Shown here: positions 17,278 to 26,166 of the stretch, in pieces
How positions within the stretch are numbered: position 1 is the stretch's first letter
Layout of the letters: each line of letters opens with the position of its first letter
Origin: Acetobacter senegalensis
GTDB taxonomy: Bacteria > Pseudomonadota > Alphaproteobacteria > Acetobacterales > Acetobacteraceae
Assembly (NCBI RefSeq): GCF_001580995.1
Contig: NZ_LHZU01000148.1
Location: 174,207-238,206 of the forward strand
Direction: 5' to 3'
Length of the DNA: 64,000 nucleotides
Notes under the pieces: model-generated
Database searches by the model: none
Seen by the model: the letters and a program-made list of their open reading frames with translations, nothing else
What the model was told of the DNA's origin: nothing
Position numbers and translations under genes: made by a program

Positions 17278-19272
17278 ATGAATAGCCGCAATAAAAAGCT
17301 GGGCATGGGAAACACGATTTCCCGGCGTGATCTGATCCATGGTATTGCCGCAACTACACTTGCTGTGCCCATGGCCCAATCAGGGATTGGCCGGGCTGTT
17401 GCAGCTGGCACGCAGACGGCCCTTACCAATTACGCAGGGATAATTACGGATGCGGCGGCCTATCCCCCCCTGCGTGAGGGAATGCGTGGTGCTCACCCTG
17501 GTGCGTTCGAGGCTGCGCATGCACGCCGTGATGGCGTGCCTTACCCGACACCGGTCCCGACGGGAGAGAGTTATGATCTTGTGGTTGTAGGGGGAGGCTT
17601 GAGCGGCCTTGCGGCTGCATGTTTCTACCGTCGGCGCTTCGGTTCGGATGCTCGCGTTCTGGTGTTGGATAATCATGATGATTTTGGTGGTCATGCCAAG
17701 CGCAACGAGTTTGTCAGTGACGGTCGTACGCTTATGGTTACAGGGGGATCAGCCTATTTTGTCGCGCCGGATCAGTGGACCGACAACGCAAAGGAATTCG
17801 TGAAAAGTCTCGGTGCTGATTTTACGGTCAAACGTAAGGAAGCCAATCCGTATGTCCAACTGGGTATGCAGCCCGCGACTTTCCTTTCGCGTGAAAGTGG
17901 GGGGGGCGGGCGACTGTATCCCCACGTTCGTTTTACCTCGCCAACGCCCGAATTCTTGAAAACGGCAACCCTACCGTCTCGTGTGCGGCGTGATCTAACC
18001 GCTGTCTATTATGGTACGGCTGATTATATGGCGGGTATGACAAAAGCGCAGAAAATTGAGCGTCTGCAGACCATAACGTACAAGCAATATCTTCTGGACT
18101 ATGTAAAGATTGCCCCCGAGACCTTGCCATGGCTGCCTGGTGTGTGGTGCCTAAGCAAGACGGCCGCCAGTGCCTGGTTTGCTTATTTCCGTTATGCGCC
18201 GGGGTTCTCGTCGCTGGGGGTGGAGCGCGCGCCCTTTTCGCCTGAAGCTCCGCAGAACGAAGCGGCAGATTTTCATATGCCCGCAGGCAATTCGGATTTG
18301 GCACGGCTTATGGTGCGTGAGTTGGTTCCACAGTCCTTGCCGGAAGGAACGTGGCAGTCGCTGGAAACGGTTCGGGTGCATTATGATACACTGGATCGCG
18401 CGCAGTCTCCCGTACGTATCCGGCTAAGTAGTATCGCGGTCAGGGTCCAGCATCTCGGCCCTGCGCCGGTGGGTCTGTTTGAACCTGAAAGGCGGCCCGT
18501 TGCCGTGGATTATATACGTGACGGTAAATGCTGCCGCGTAATGGGAAAAAATGTTGTTCTTGCAGGCAACAATAACATGATCCCCTATTTATGCCCTGAG
18601 ATGCCAGAAGAACAGAAAGCAGCTCAACACAAAGCCGTCCGCGCCGCCAACCAGATAACGAACGTTCTGATCCGTAACTGGGAAGCCTTCCGCAGGGCAG
18701 GTGTTACCCATGTGGATACACCTGTCGGGTTCTTTGGTAGTTTTGCTCTGAATGTCCCATGGGCGAGGGATGATGGTACGCCCGACATGGACCCCAGCAA
18801 GGGTGCTGTCGTGAGCTTCATGACGGGGACCAATTCCGGTATCCTGAATAATGAAACCATGACACGCACTATTCTGGGGAGTGACATGCCCGACAACCTG
18901 AGTATGCAGCAGCAGTTCAGGATGGTGCGAATGGGATTGTTACAGACGCCTTTCGAAACATTCGAACGTGCGGTCCGCAGTCAGATGAACAACGTGCTGG
19001 GTCCTTATGGTTTTGATGCCGCGCGCGATATTGTGGGAATAACCGTCAACCGCTGGCCCCATGGTTTTGCCATGGCGCAGAATTCGATCTTTGATCCACC
19101 CAGCCCGACGGGGGAACAGCCCTATGAAATCGCCCGTCGGCAGTTTGGCCGAATTTCCATCGCCAATAGCGATGCATCGGGGCAAGACCTGTGCAACACT
19201 GCTATTGATCAGGCATTTCGCGCAGTGGAAGAAATGGTTCCCCACAGTTATGGCTATTATAGCAGGATATAA
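17278..19272 (+). CDS. Tat-exported FAD amine dehydrogenase, spermidine-dehydrogenase-like
   Basis: 664 residues. The N-terminus carries a twin-arginine signal (SRRDLIHGIAATTLAVP, Arg16-Arg17), so the protein should be folded and exported to the periplasm. An FAD-binding dinucleotide fold begins at about 100 (YDLVVVGGGLSGLAAAC), followed by LDNHDDFGGHAKRNEF, a stretch characteristic of the SpdH-type spermidine dehydrogenase family. The predicted reaction is oxidative cleavage of a polyamine to an aminoaldehyde plus a diamine, with electrons passed to a membrane carrier; the substrate is inferred from family only. GAGG before ATG 17278 decides the start. The next gene encodes a small exported protein, which may be an accessory subunit. 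Confidence 0.75.
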   Translation: MNSRNKKLGMGNTISRRDLIHGIAATTLAVPMAQSGIGRAVAAGTQTALTNYAGIITDAAAYPPLREGMRGAHPGAFEAAHARRDGVPYPTPVPTGESYDLVVVGGGLSGLAAACFYRRRFGSDARVLVLDNHDDFGGHAKRNEFVSDGRTLMVTGGSAYFVAPDQWTDNAKEFVKSLGADFTVKRKEANPYVQLGMQPATFLSRESGGGGRLYPHVRFTSPTPEFLKTATLPSRVRRDLTAVYYGTADYMAGMTKAQKIERLQTITYKQYLLDYVKIAPETLPWLPGVWCLSKTAASAWFAYFRYAPGFSSLGVERAPFSPEAPQNEAADFHMPAGNSDLARLMVRELVPQSLPEGTWQSLETVRVHYDTLDRAQSPVRIRLSSIAVRVQHLGPAPVGLFEPERRPVAVDYIRDGKCCRVMGKNVVLAGNNNMIPYLCPEMPEEQKAAQHKAVRAANQITNVLIRNWEAFRRAGVTHVDTPVGFFGSFALNVPWARDDGTPDMDPSKGAVVSFMTGTNSGILNNETMTRTILGSDMPDNLSMQQQFRMVRMGLLQTPFETFERAVRSQMNNVLGPYGFDAARDIVGITVNRWPHGFAMAQNSIFDPPSPTGEQPYEIARRQFGRISIANSDASGQDLCNTAIDQAFRAVEEMVPHSYGYYSRI

Positions 19273-19366
19273 GTCAATCCTGCACTCAGTGGCAGTCCCG
19301 TCGTGTAGCCGTCATGAAATGGCGGTATGCGCCATAATCCATAACAGCTTGGAAGCAATAACGGAC

Positions 19367-19915
19367 ATGAACAAGGAATATACTGTCACCCGCTCCCTTT
19401 CACCCTTGTTGGGGGCGGTTGCATGTCTGATTGTCATGATAGCTGTAGGACTATTGGCCCCCGCTGCCCTTGCAGCAGAAGAAGCATGGCATGGCATAGA
19501 TGCACGTCAGGAGATGCCCGATGTCCTGCTGGGACCATGGAAGGCTGACATTGCGGCATCTCATTATACTGATCCACCACCACGTAATGCGTTGCGTTTC
19601 TTTTCCTACACCGAAGGGGGAAAGGTTCTTGTCTCCTTTATGACGCTAAATGCGAAAGGACAGTTCAGTTCTGGGCACTGGTCTGCCTCGGTTGATGGAA
19701 CACCCGGCATAGAATACCATAGCCAAGGCGGCTCAATCCCGTTCAATGTTGTCTATTTCACAAAAGTCGACGACTACGATTACCATCTTGTTGTGAAAAG
19801 AAATGGAAAGGTGGAAATCACGGCGGATTACAGCCTATCCAAAGATGGCAGGACACTGTCATATCGTTACGGTGATAACGTGATCATCTATCATCGTTGG
19901 AACATGATGGATTAG
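19367..19915 (+). CDS. small exported protein of unknown function
   Basis: I do not recognise this family. 182 residues with a clear Sec-type signal: a basic start (MNKEYTVTR), a hydrophobic core LLGAVACLIVMIAVGLLAP and a likely cut after ALA near residue 38. The mature part (about 145 residues) is rich in aromatic residues and beta-prone, with YTDPPPRNALRFFSY, SSGHWSASVDG and DYDYHLVVKRNGK, suggesting a small beta-sandwich or lipocalin-like fold. The frame is open further upstream, but only the 19367 start gives a signal peptide. It follows the Tat-exported flavoprotein by 94 bases, so both may act in the periplasm. Confidence 0.65.
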   Translation: MNKEYTVTRSLSPLLGAVACLIVMIAVGLLAPAALAAEEAWHGIDARQEMPDVLLGPWKADIAASHYTDPPPRNALRFFSYTEGGKVLVSFMTLNAKGQFSSGHWSASVDGTPGIEYHSQGGSIPFNVVYFTKVDDYDYHLVVKRNGKVEITADYSLSKDGRTLSYRYGDNVIIYHRWNMMD

Positions 19916-20400
19916 CACCGGACGACGTGGGAATATCATAGCCGCTTGGGCGCGTAGGTCTCTTAAAACTCTCTGTTCTGTCCGAATAAAAATCGTAACC
20001 CATTGATATTTCTGTTACTGGAAAGATCAAAATAGTGGTTCTTAGAATCCTTCTGGTTTCACCAAAATTTCAGTGGCTGATGAAGGTAAGTCAATAACAG
20101 CTTAATTGTCTGGAGCCGTAAGGAACTCAACTGGTACAACCAGAACAGTTGCCAGAAACGAACCTACACCAAAGCTAAGAAAGACATGATAGAAACCGAT
20201 TGCTGCGATTGTACATTCATGTCCCTCATTCACACTGTCGCAATCTGTATCTTCTATCTCAAAGAGTGTGTCTTGAGGCTAAATAAGGAGAAAATTTCTC
20301 CCGGTAACAAAAGAAGCATTTTTTTGCAGGAGACGGGTTGTCGTCGTGGTGAAATTCTAATGACTGGCCGAGTAGGCATTAAAAGACGAAAGGGTATAAG
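19916..20400. other. intergenic region before the bicupin gene
   Basis: About 485 bases without a convincing gene. On the minus strand 20210-20102 reads as a hydrophobic stretch (FYHVFLSFGVGSFLATVL) ending in a stop, which might be the tail of a lost membrane transporter. The last 20 bases hold the ribosome site AAAGGG for the next gene. Confidence 0.35.
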
Positions 20401-21084
20401 TTGATTGACATGAAACGCGTTCTTGATCTCAAGGCTATGATAGCAACAGTCGAGTTGGCGGCAGGAGATTATTTAACCTCACGTTACAAATTACCTGCGC
20501 CGGATGACGCCGTAACACTTGAACTCGTTGCGCCGCTAGGACAGGGCCATGTTGAGGCAGCGGCCAAAGATACTTTTGTGTTTGTTCTGAACGGGCAGTT
20601 TTCCATTAATGACATGCTTCTTGAGAAAGACGACGGGTGTAAAATTACGGCAGGAACCGCATTTAACTGGACAGCAACCCCGGCCACCTATTTGTTTGTT
20701 ATGAGTGTATTAGAAACCGAAGATACTGAGCAGGGATTGGTGTCTATTGGTCCATTTGCTCAGATGTCTCCGTCTTCACCTCCTCCTGTAGAGTATCTGA
20801 CAGGGCCTGTTCCAACATGTCAGAGTGCTTCTGCATGGCGCAGCTGTGCTGGTCAGTTCTATGGTGGAATATGGACTTCGACTCCATATTCCCGAAAAAA
20901 GGTTCCATATGTTCATGATGAGTTCATGTATTTGCTTGAAGGAAATGTTACGTTCACCAGTGTTTCTGGTGAGGCACAGACATTCAAGGCAGGAGATGCG
21001 TTTCTGATCTGTCGTGGAGCAAGCTGTTCATGGGATAGTCAGGAGAACGTCAAGAAATTGTACGTTATTTTCCGTCCATCATAA
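20401..21084 (+). CDS. bicupin-domain protein
   Basis: 227 residues with two cupin beta-barrels, about 35-105 and 150-227. The second has the cleaner metal-type motif (VPYVHDEFMYLLEGNVTF and FKAGDAFLI); the first is degenerate around FVFVLNGQFSI. The fold resembles the EutQ/ureidoglycine-aminohydrolase-like cupins; the substrate is unknown. AAAGGG at 20389-20394 is 6 bases before a TTG at 20401 but 15 before the ATG at 20410, so a TTG start is preferred; the alternative removes three residues. It lies between exported amine oxidase genes and a TonB receptor gene, so a role in handling an amine-derived intermediate is possible but unproven. Confidence 0.7.
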   Translation: MIDMKRVLDLKAMIATVELAAGDYLTSRYKLPAPDDAVTLELVAPLGQGHVEAAAKDTFVFVLNGQFSINDMLLEKDDGCKITAGTAFNWTATPATYLFVMSVLETEDTEQGLVSIGPFAQMSPSSPPPVEYLTGPVPTCQSASAWRSCAGQFYGGIWTSTPYSRKKVPYVHDEFMYLLEGNVTFTSVSGEAQTFKAGDAFLICRGASCSWDSQENVKKLYVIFRPS

Positions 21085-21527
21085 GATGAAGGACGTGACG
21101 TCTTTTGTTTCGCGAATGACTCTGTCTTCCAATTGTATTTGCGATTGTATGCTGGCAGTGAGTTCACCGCTCCTTTAGTATTAAAGTATCTTATATAAAA
21201 AGCTCAGGGGAACGAACTCTTCTGATCATGCTGACGCCTTTCAAAATAGCATGATGATACGCCAGTAATCTTTTCTGTGTATCAGAGTTGGTTTCTTTTC
21301 TACACTGAGCGTCATTTTTCTAACACGTCCCCGATGAATGTCCGTGGTGAACCGCCCCTTTCTGCTTCAGTCAGGACGCTCGGAAGAATTTTATTTATTC
21401 CGGTAAGAAAATGATATGATGTTCTGTATCGCTTATAAAAATGGGGTTTTCCGCTGTCTACTTCTGCACATAATCAATTGGATATTGGTGCTGTATCACC
21501 CCTTTTAGGGAGTTCCGGAGGATAGGC
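21085..21527. promoter_or_regulatory. upstream region of the TonB receptor gene
   Basis: About 440 bases with no supportable gene. It should contain the promoter of the receptor gene; no clear operator, Fur box or riboswitch could be recognised. GGAGG at its end is the receptor's ribosome site. Confidence 0.35.
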
Positions 21528-24068
21528 ATGGCAAACACTTACCCCTCTTCTATGGTGCAGAATGGTAAATCATTCCTGTTATCCAGTTATGTGGCGCGAG
21601 GGGGCATGTCCCGCTCTCTGGTTCTACTACTCTCGGTTTCTTCATTTGTGGCTTTTAGTCAGCTATGTTGTTACGATATCGGAACAGCAGAGGCTGAACC
21701 TACTCGAACCGGTTCTGTCCCGGAACGGAATAGTAAAATTGTAACCCATAAAACTGTCAAGAACAGCAAAGCGGGGAAGATATCCACTGCTATAGAGAAA
21801 TCCCCGCAGGCTGTTGTTTCATCAGGCACGGAAGAAGTCGGGGTTACTGGGCATGTCGCATTGCCCAATGGGGTTACGAACCGTACCCCAGGAGGAGGGA
21901 TGATGCCTCCGCAGACGATTGCAAAATCTCGTAGCGGATTGACCCGCGATTATATTGCCAAGCAAAGTCCGACCAGTAACCCAGTTGCTCTTGTGGCCAG
22001 TCTTCCGGGCGTAGTGTATGCCGGGAATGATCCGCTTGGCACAAATGACGATCAGCAGGGCTTGACAGTACGTGGGCTCAATCAGCAGGAAATTGGCTAC
22101 CTATTTGAGGGAATACCTGCTGCGGCCCCAGTTTATCTTCTGCCTTATACGTCAGCGGCAGCAGACAATGAAAATATTCAGTCATTAACGCTCACACAGG
22201 GGTCTCCAGACACGCGGTCTCCACTTTATAACGCAGTAGGTGGTGAACTTTCTGAGACCATGCATGATCCGTCACATCATTTTGGTGGCCTGATTGACGC
22301 ATCATACGGTTCTTTCAGTCTGCGTCGTCACTTTATTCGTGTGGATACAGGTGATATTGGGAATACGGGCGTGCGAGGTTTTATCTCCTTCTCACACCGT
22401 CAAGCGGATGAATGGCGTGGTGCGGGTGGCACGCGGCGTTATCATATTGATATGAAACTGGTGAAAGACTGGGGTGCTGACAATCACGCAGCTTTCATCA
22501 TGAGCTACAATGACGCTAAGCAATATTATCTACGTGCGCCGACCAAAGCGCAGTGGGACCAGTATGGCGTCAACTTCAACTATAATGATACCCCTTGGGG
22601 GGAATCTCCTTCAAATTATTATAAATATGAAGAAAATAGAATGAAAAAATTCATTCTTGGTGCGCCCATTAATCTCAATTTAGGTCATGGCCTTACGCTA
22701 GATGTAACGCCATATTTTACGTATTCTTGGGGATACGACAACGGAGGAAGTACATTAAGCCGGGATGGCAGTTTCCTTGGACCGAATGCGGCAGGTCCTT
22801 TACAAGTGGGCGGCACAAACAGTTCTATAGTGGCTGCATCAATTGATTCATATCGACTGGCTTACTCTGGAATTAATTCTGCTCTGTCTTGGACACGCGG
22901 TCATAACACTCTGACAGGCGGGGCATGGTATTCCTATTTTGATCAAGCGGAGCCGCAAAGCTATCAGGCTGTCAATGCCGATGGGGGTGTGCCCAGCATG
23001 TGGGGGGATAACCCTATTCTAACTGCTGATGGTAAAGTTCTTCGAACTTATGATATTCATCTCGTTCAGCAGACAAATGCTTTGTTTATCAATGATACAT
23101 ATAAAATGTTACATGATAAGCTAACCCTTACGGCAGGTTTTAAAGAAGTTATGGTTACACGGTCACAAACCAACCTTGTGCCAGGCGTAACATATGCAAC
23201 AGGACAGAGTGTGGCAGAGCCTCTCCCACAGTTCATGGCAAGTTACAAAATTACACCTCATGATCAGATATATATCAATGGAACAGCATCTTTCCGTATG
23301 CCAGCATCCATCATGACATATGCTGACCGCTATAGTGTTTCTACCGGGACGCTGTCTTCCAAACATGCGAGTAATATTAAACCTGAATTTGCGATTGGCG
23401 AAGAAATCGGTTATCGGCATACTGGTTTTGCCAATGTCTCAGTTGCTTTGTTCAACTATAACTTTACACACAGACAACTTAGCACAACAACGTATCAGGA
23501 TGGCTTGCCTGTTTCTGAGTCCATTGATGCAGGTGGTCAGACCATGCGTGGGGCTCAGATTGAGGTAGGGCTCCAGCGGTGGCATCACTTCAGTCCCTAT
23601 GTATCTGGGCAGTATGAACACGCGACAATCGATAGTAATCTCCCGGCTGTTGCCAGTGACGGTACGTCAGTAGCTCTGCCAACCAAAGGAAAAAGGGCCG
23701 TCAACACACCAGAATTTACAGCCGCAGTAGGCCTTAACTATGATGACGGATCTATCTTTGGTGGGTTCAACATGAATTATATCGGCAAGCAGTATTCGAC
23801 ATTCATGAATGATGAATCCATACCGGGTTATGAAACATTCAATGTGAATATCGGCTACCGGTTTAAAAATATGTGGCTCGCAAAACACCCGCAGCTTCAG
23901 CTTAACCTGCTTAATATTGGCAATAGTGGCTATCTGTCCGGCACTAGCAGCATCAAAACCAATGCGCGTACCATGATGGTTGCAGGTCATAGTGTCGCAG
24001 GATCTGCGCCTCAGTATTACGTTGGCGGTGGCTTTGCCGGTGTTCTTTCCTTCTCAACAGGTTTTTAA
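21528..24068 (+). CDS. TonB-dependent outer-membrane receptor
   Basis: 846 residues. A long, unusual leader has a hydrophobic signal near residues 28-45 (SRSLVLLLSVSSFVAFSQL), then a low-complexity Lys/Ser spacer, then the plug domain from about 140 (ANPVALVASLPGVVYAGNDP, LTVRGLNQQEIGYLFEGIP) and a C-terminal beta-barrel ending in a terminal Phe (GFAGVLSFSTGF), as outer-membrane barrels do. It should import a large or scarce ligand with energy from TonB-ExbBD. GGAGG 7 bases upstream supports the start. It leads a group with HAD, MFS and amine oxidase genes, so its ligand may be an amine-containing compound. Confidence 0.88.
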   Translation: MANTYPSSMVQNGKSFLLSSYVARGGMSRSLVLLLSVSSFVAFSQLCCYDIGTAEAEPTRTGSVPERNSKIVTHKTVKNSKAGKISTAIEKSPQAVVSSGTEEVGVTGHVALPNGVTNRTPGGGMMPPQTIAKSRSGLTRDYIAKQSPTSNPVALVASLPGVVYAGNDPLGTNDDQQGLTVRGLNQQEIGYLFEGIPAAAPVYLLPYTSAAADNENIQSLTLTQGSPDTRSPLYNAVGGELSETMHDPSHHFGGLIDASYGSFSLRRHFIRVDTGDIGNTGVRGFISFSHRQADEWRGAGGTRRYHIDMKLVKDWGADNHAAFIMSYNDAKQYYLRAPTKAQWDQYGVNFNYNDTPWGESPSNYYKYEENRMKKFILGAPINLNLGHGLTLDVTPYFTYSWGYDNGGSTLSRDGSFLGPNAAGPLQVGGTNSSIVAASIDSYRLAYSGINSALSWTRGHNTLTGGAWYSYFDQAEPQSYQAVNADGGVPSMWGDNPILTADGKVLRTYDIHLVQQTNALFINDTYKMLHDKLTLTAGFKEVMVTRSQTNLVPGVTYATGQSVAEPLPQFMASYKITPHDQIYINGTASFRMPASIMTYADRYSVSTGTLSSKHASNIKPEFAIGEEIGYRHTGFANVSVALFNYNFTHRQLSTTTYQDGLPVSESIDAGGQTMRGAQIEVGLQRWHHFSPYVSGQYEHATIDSNLPAVASDGTSVALPTKGKRAVNTPEFTAAVGLNYDDGSIFGGFNMNYIGKQYSTFMNDESIPGYETFNVNIGYRFKNMWLAKHPQLQLNLLNIGNSGYLSGTSSIKTNARTMMVAGHSVAGSAPQYYVGGGFAGVLSFSTGF

Positions 24069-24092
24069 AAAATATCTGACGGAGAGTTTTGC

Positions 24093-24803
24093 ATGTCACG
24101 GTTTCCCAAAGCTTTGACCTTTGATGTTGTTGGTACCCTGATTGATTTTGAAAGCGGGATGATTAATTCCCTGCGAAAACTATGCGGTGTTGCCATAGAC
24201 CGTGAGGCTTTTTTGACGGCCTATCGGGGGATGCGCGCACGTGGGCAGACACTGCCTTTTCCGCAGGATCTCAAGCCTATTTATCAGGAACTGGCCCCCC
24301 ATTTCGGTTTACCAACGGATGAAGCGTATTCTGACGCATTTGTATATGCAGCTAAAGACTGGCCTGCATTCGAAGATAGTGTGGAGGCCATGCGGCGCCT
24401 TGGTCAGCACTTCAAGCTGGTTGCCATGACGAACACGCAGCGCTGGGCTTTTTCCGGGATGGAAAAGACGCTTGGCCTACCATTCCATGATTCTATTACG
24501 GTGGATGATGCGTTGTGTGAAAAGCCGGATACTGCATTCTTTGGGTTTACGCGGGGTCGCTTGAGTCGGGATGGTTTTCTGCAAGGTGATATTTTGCACG
24601 TTGCGCAAAGCCAGTACCACGATATCGGGATTGCTCGTAAACTTGGTTACACGGTCTGCTGGATTGAGCGTAGAAAGGCTGTCGGTGGGTTTGGCGGTAC
24701 CATTGCTGTGGAAAACCTGACAAAGCCCGATTATCATTTTTCGACATTGAAGGAGCTAGCTGATCTTGCCGACTCAGGTGGTTTGAAAATGCTGTATTCC
24801 TGA
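24093..24803 (+). CDS. type II HAD hydrolase with variant motifs
   Basis: 236 residues. Motif I is FDVVGTLIDF with Asp11, but the usual Tyr of type II dehalogenases (DxYGT) is Val. Motif II is VAMTNTQRW, with Thr in place of the common Ser. The motif III Lys is in CEKPDTAFFGF, and the motif IV region reads LHVAQSQYHDIGIARKLG. It is therefore a HAD hydrolase whose dehalogenase activity is unlikely. It starts 24 bases after the receptor gene with a GGAG site, and is followed after 13 bases by the MFS gene, so it belongs to that operon. It is a paralogue of the proteins at 16499 and 36718. Confidence 0.8.
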   Translation: MSRFPKALTFDVVGTLIDFESGMINSLRKLCGVAIDREAFLTAYRGMRARGQTLPFPQDLKPIYQELAPHFGLPTDEAYSDAFVYAAKDWPAFEDSVEAMRRLGQHFKLVAMTNTQRWAFSGMEKTLGLPFHDSITVDDALCEKPDTAFFGFTRGRLSRDGFLQGDILHVAQSQYHDIGIARKLGYTVCWIERRKAVGGFGGTIAVENLTKPDYHFSTLKELADLADSGGLKMLYS

Positions 24804-24816
24804 GAGGCTGTAGACT

Positions 24817-26145
24817 ATGGAAGTCCAGACTCTTGATGATGTCCCGGCATCAGCTTTTCATTTGCGTCTCGCACTTGTCGCTGGTGGCGGACCGTTTTGC
24901 GATGGTTATATTCTGGGCGTTATTGGTGTTGTGCTGCCGGTTCTGGTTTCCAGCTTTCATTTGAGTGCAGATGCAACCGGACTTGTTGGGGCCGCTTCTT
25001 TGCTCGGCGTCTTTATTGGCGGTTTTGCCGGAGGAATGGCTTCAGACCGGTTGGGAAGGAAAATGCTGTATACCGTGAATATTCTCATGTTCACGGTTTT
25101 TTCCGTCGCACAGTATTTTTGCGCCAGCTTTGGTGCCTTGCTGGTCTGGCGGCTTCTGATTGGTGTTGCCATTGGCGCGGACTATCCCATTGCTACAGCG
25201 TATGTCACGGAGTTTATGCCCCGCCGCTGGCGTGGGCCAGCTCTGAGCGGGCTTATTACTTTCTGGTGGCTGGGCTATGTGTGCAGCTTTGTTGCCGGAT
25301 ATGCGTTGCTCTCATTTTTCCCCGGAAACTGGCACCTTGTCATGGGCTCCAGCTTTATCCCTTCGCTTTTTCTTCTGCTGTGTCGGGCCGGTATGCCAGA
25401 ATCCCCGCTCTGGCTGATGAGTGTTGGCCGGGTGGCCGAGGCACGTCATATTGTCATGACTTTTTTGAATGCTGATATTTCTTTTGAAGGCATTCAGTCT
25501 TCAGCGGAACCCGGGGGCATTCGTCAGGTTGTGGTAAAATTATGCAGCCCACGTTATCGCGGATTACTGGTTTTTGTAAGTGCCTTCTGGATTTTGCAAA
25601 GCGCTCCTGCGTTTTCAATTCATACGTTGCAGGCTCAGATCCTGGCACAGATGCACATGAACGATCCCATTCTGGCTGCCTGTGTCGTTACGTGTTTTAC
25701 GTTTTTGGGTATTCTCCCTGTTACCTTCGGATTGATTAATCTGATTGGACGCAGAACGCTTCTGATCTGGTCCTTTGTTCTGGCAGCGCTTTCCTTACTT
25801 TTTATTGCCCTGTGGTCTGGAGAGGCTGGTTGGGCTGTGTTGGCTGCGTTTATTGTGTATTCCGCGGTGGAAGCGGCCGGTAGCGGCTTACAGTTTGTCT
25901 ACCCCAATGAACTGTTTCCCACAGAAATACGGGGAACGGCAGTGGGGTTTGCATCTTCCGCCAGTAGGTTAGGGGCGGCTTTGGGTACGTTTTTACTTCC
26001 TGTCGGGGTCGCTCACTTTGGTGTCCGGGTAACGTTATTTTTTGCTTCCGGCCTTCTTGCTCTGGGGGCTTTCATATCCTGGCGCTGGGCCCCTGAAACT
26101 GCAGGGCTTAGTCTTTCTGAAGCCAGCCATATTACCCTTTCCTGA
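24817..26145 (+). CDS. MFS transporter, sugar-porter/metabolite symporter type
   Basis: 442 residues with about 12 membrane segments. Between segments 2 and 3 is the MFS signature ASDRLGRKMLY; RLLIGVAIGADYPIATAYVTEF and PESPLWL follow the sugar-porter/organic-ion pattern; the second half has LIGRRTLLIW and YPNELFPTEIRGTAVGF. It is an inner-membrane symporter with unknown substrate. It sits between a HAD gene and the PuuB-like oxidase gene (21 bases downstream), so it probably brings the oxidase substrate, or a precursor of it, into the cytoplasm. Confidence 0.82.
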   Translation: MEVQTLDDVPASAFHLRLALVAGGGPFCDGYILGVIGVVLPVLVSSFHLSADATGLVGAASLLGVFIGGFAGGMASDRLGRKMLYTVNILMFTVFSVAQYFCASFGALLVWRLLIGVAIGADYPIATAYVTEFMPRRWRGPALSGLITFWWLGYVCSFVAGYALLSFFPGNWHLVMGSSFIPSLFLLLCRAGMPESPLWLMSVGRVAEARHIVMTFLNADISFEGIQSSAEPGGIRQVVVKLCSPRYRGLLVFVSAFWILQSAPAFSIHTLQAQILAQMHMNDPILAACVVTCFTFLGILPVTFGLINLIGRRTLLIWSFVLAALSLLFIALWSGEAGWAVLAAFIVYSAVEAAGSGLQFVYPNELFPTEIRGTAVGFASSASRLGAALGTFLLPVGVAHFGVRVTLFFASGLLALGAFISWRWAPETAGLSLSEASHITLS

Positions 26146-26166
26146 GATTGTTATGGAGAACAGGCT

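Noticed and set aside
21300..21400. Sequence resembling IS-end or transposase 3' debris (GTGAACCGCCCC)
   Set aside because: Too short to align with any element in the window and no terminal repeat was found.
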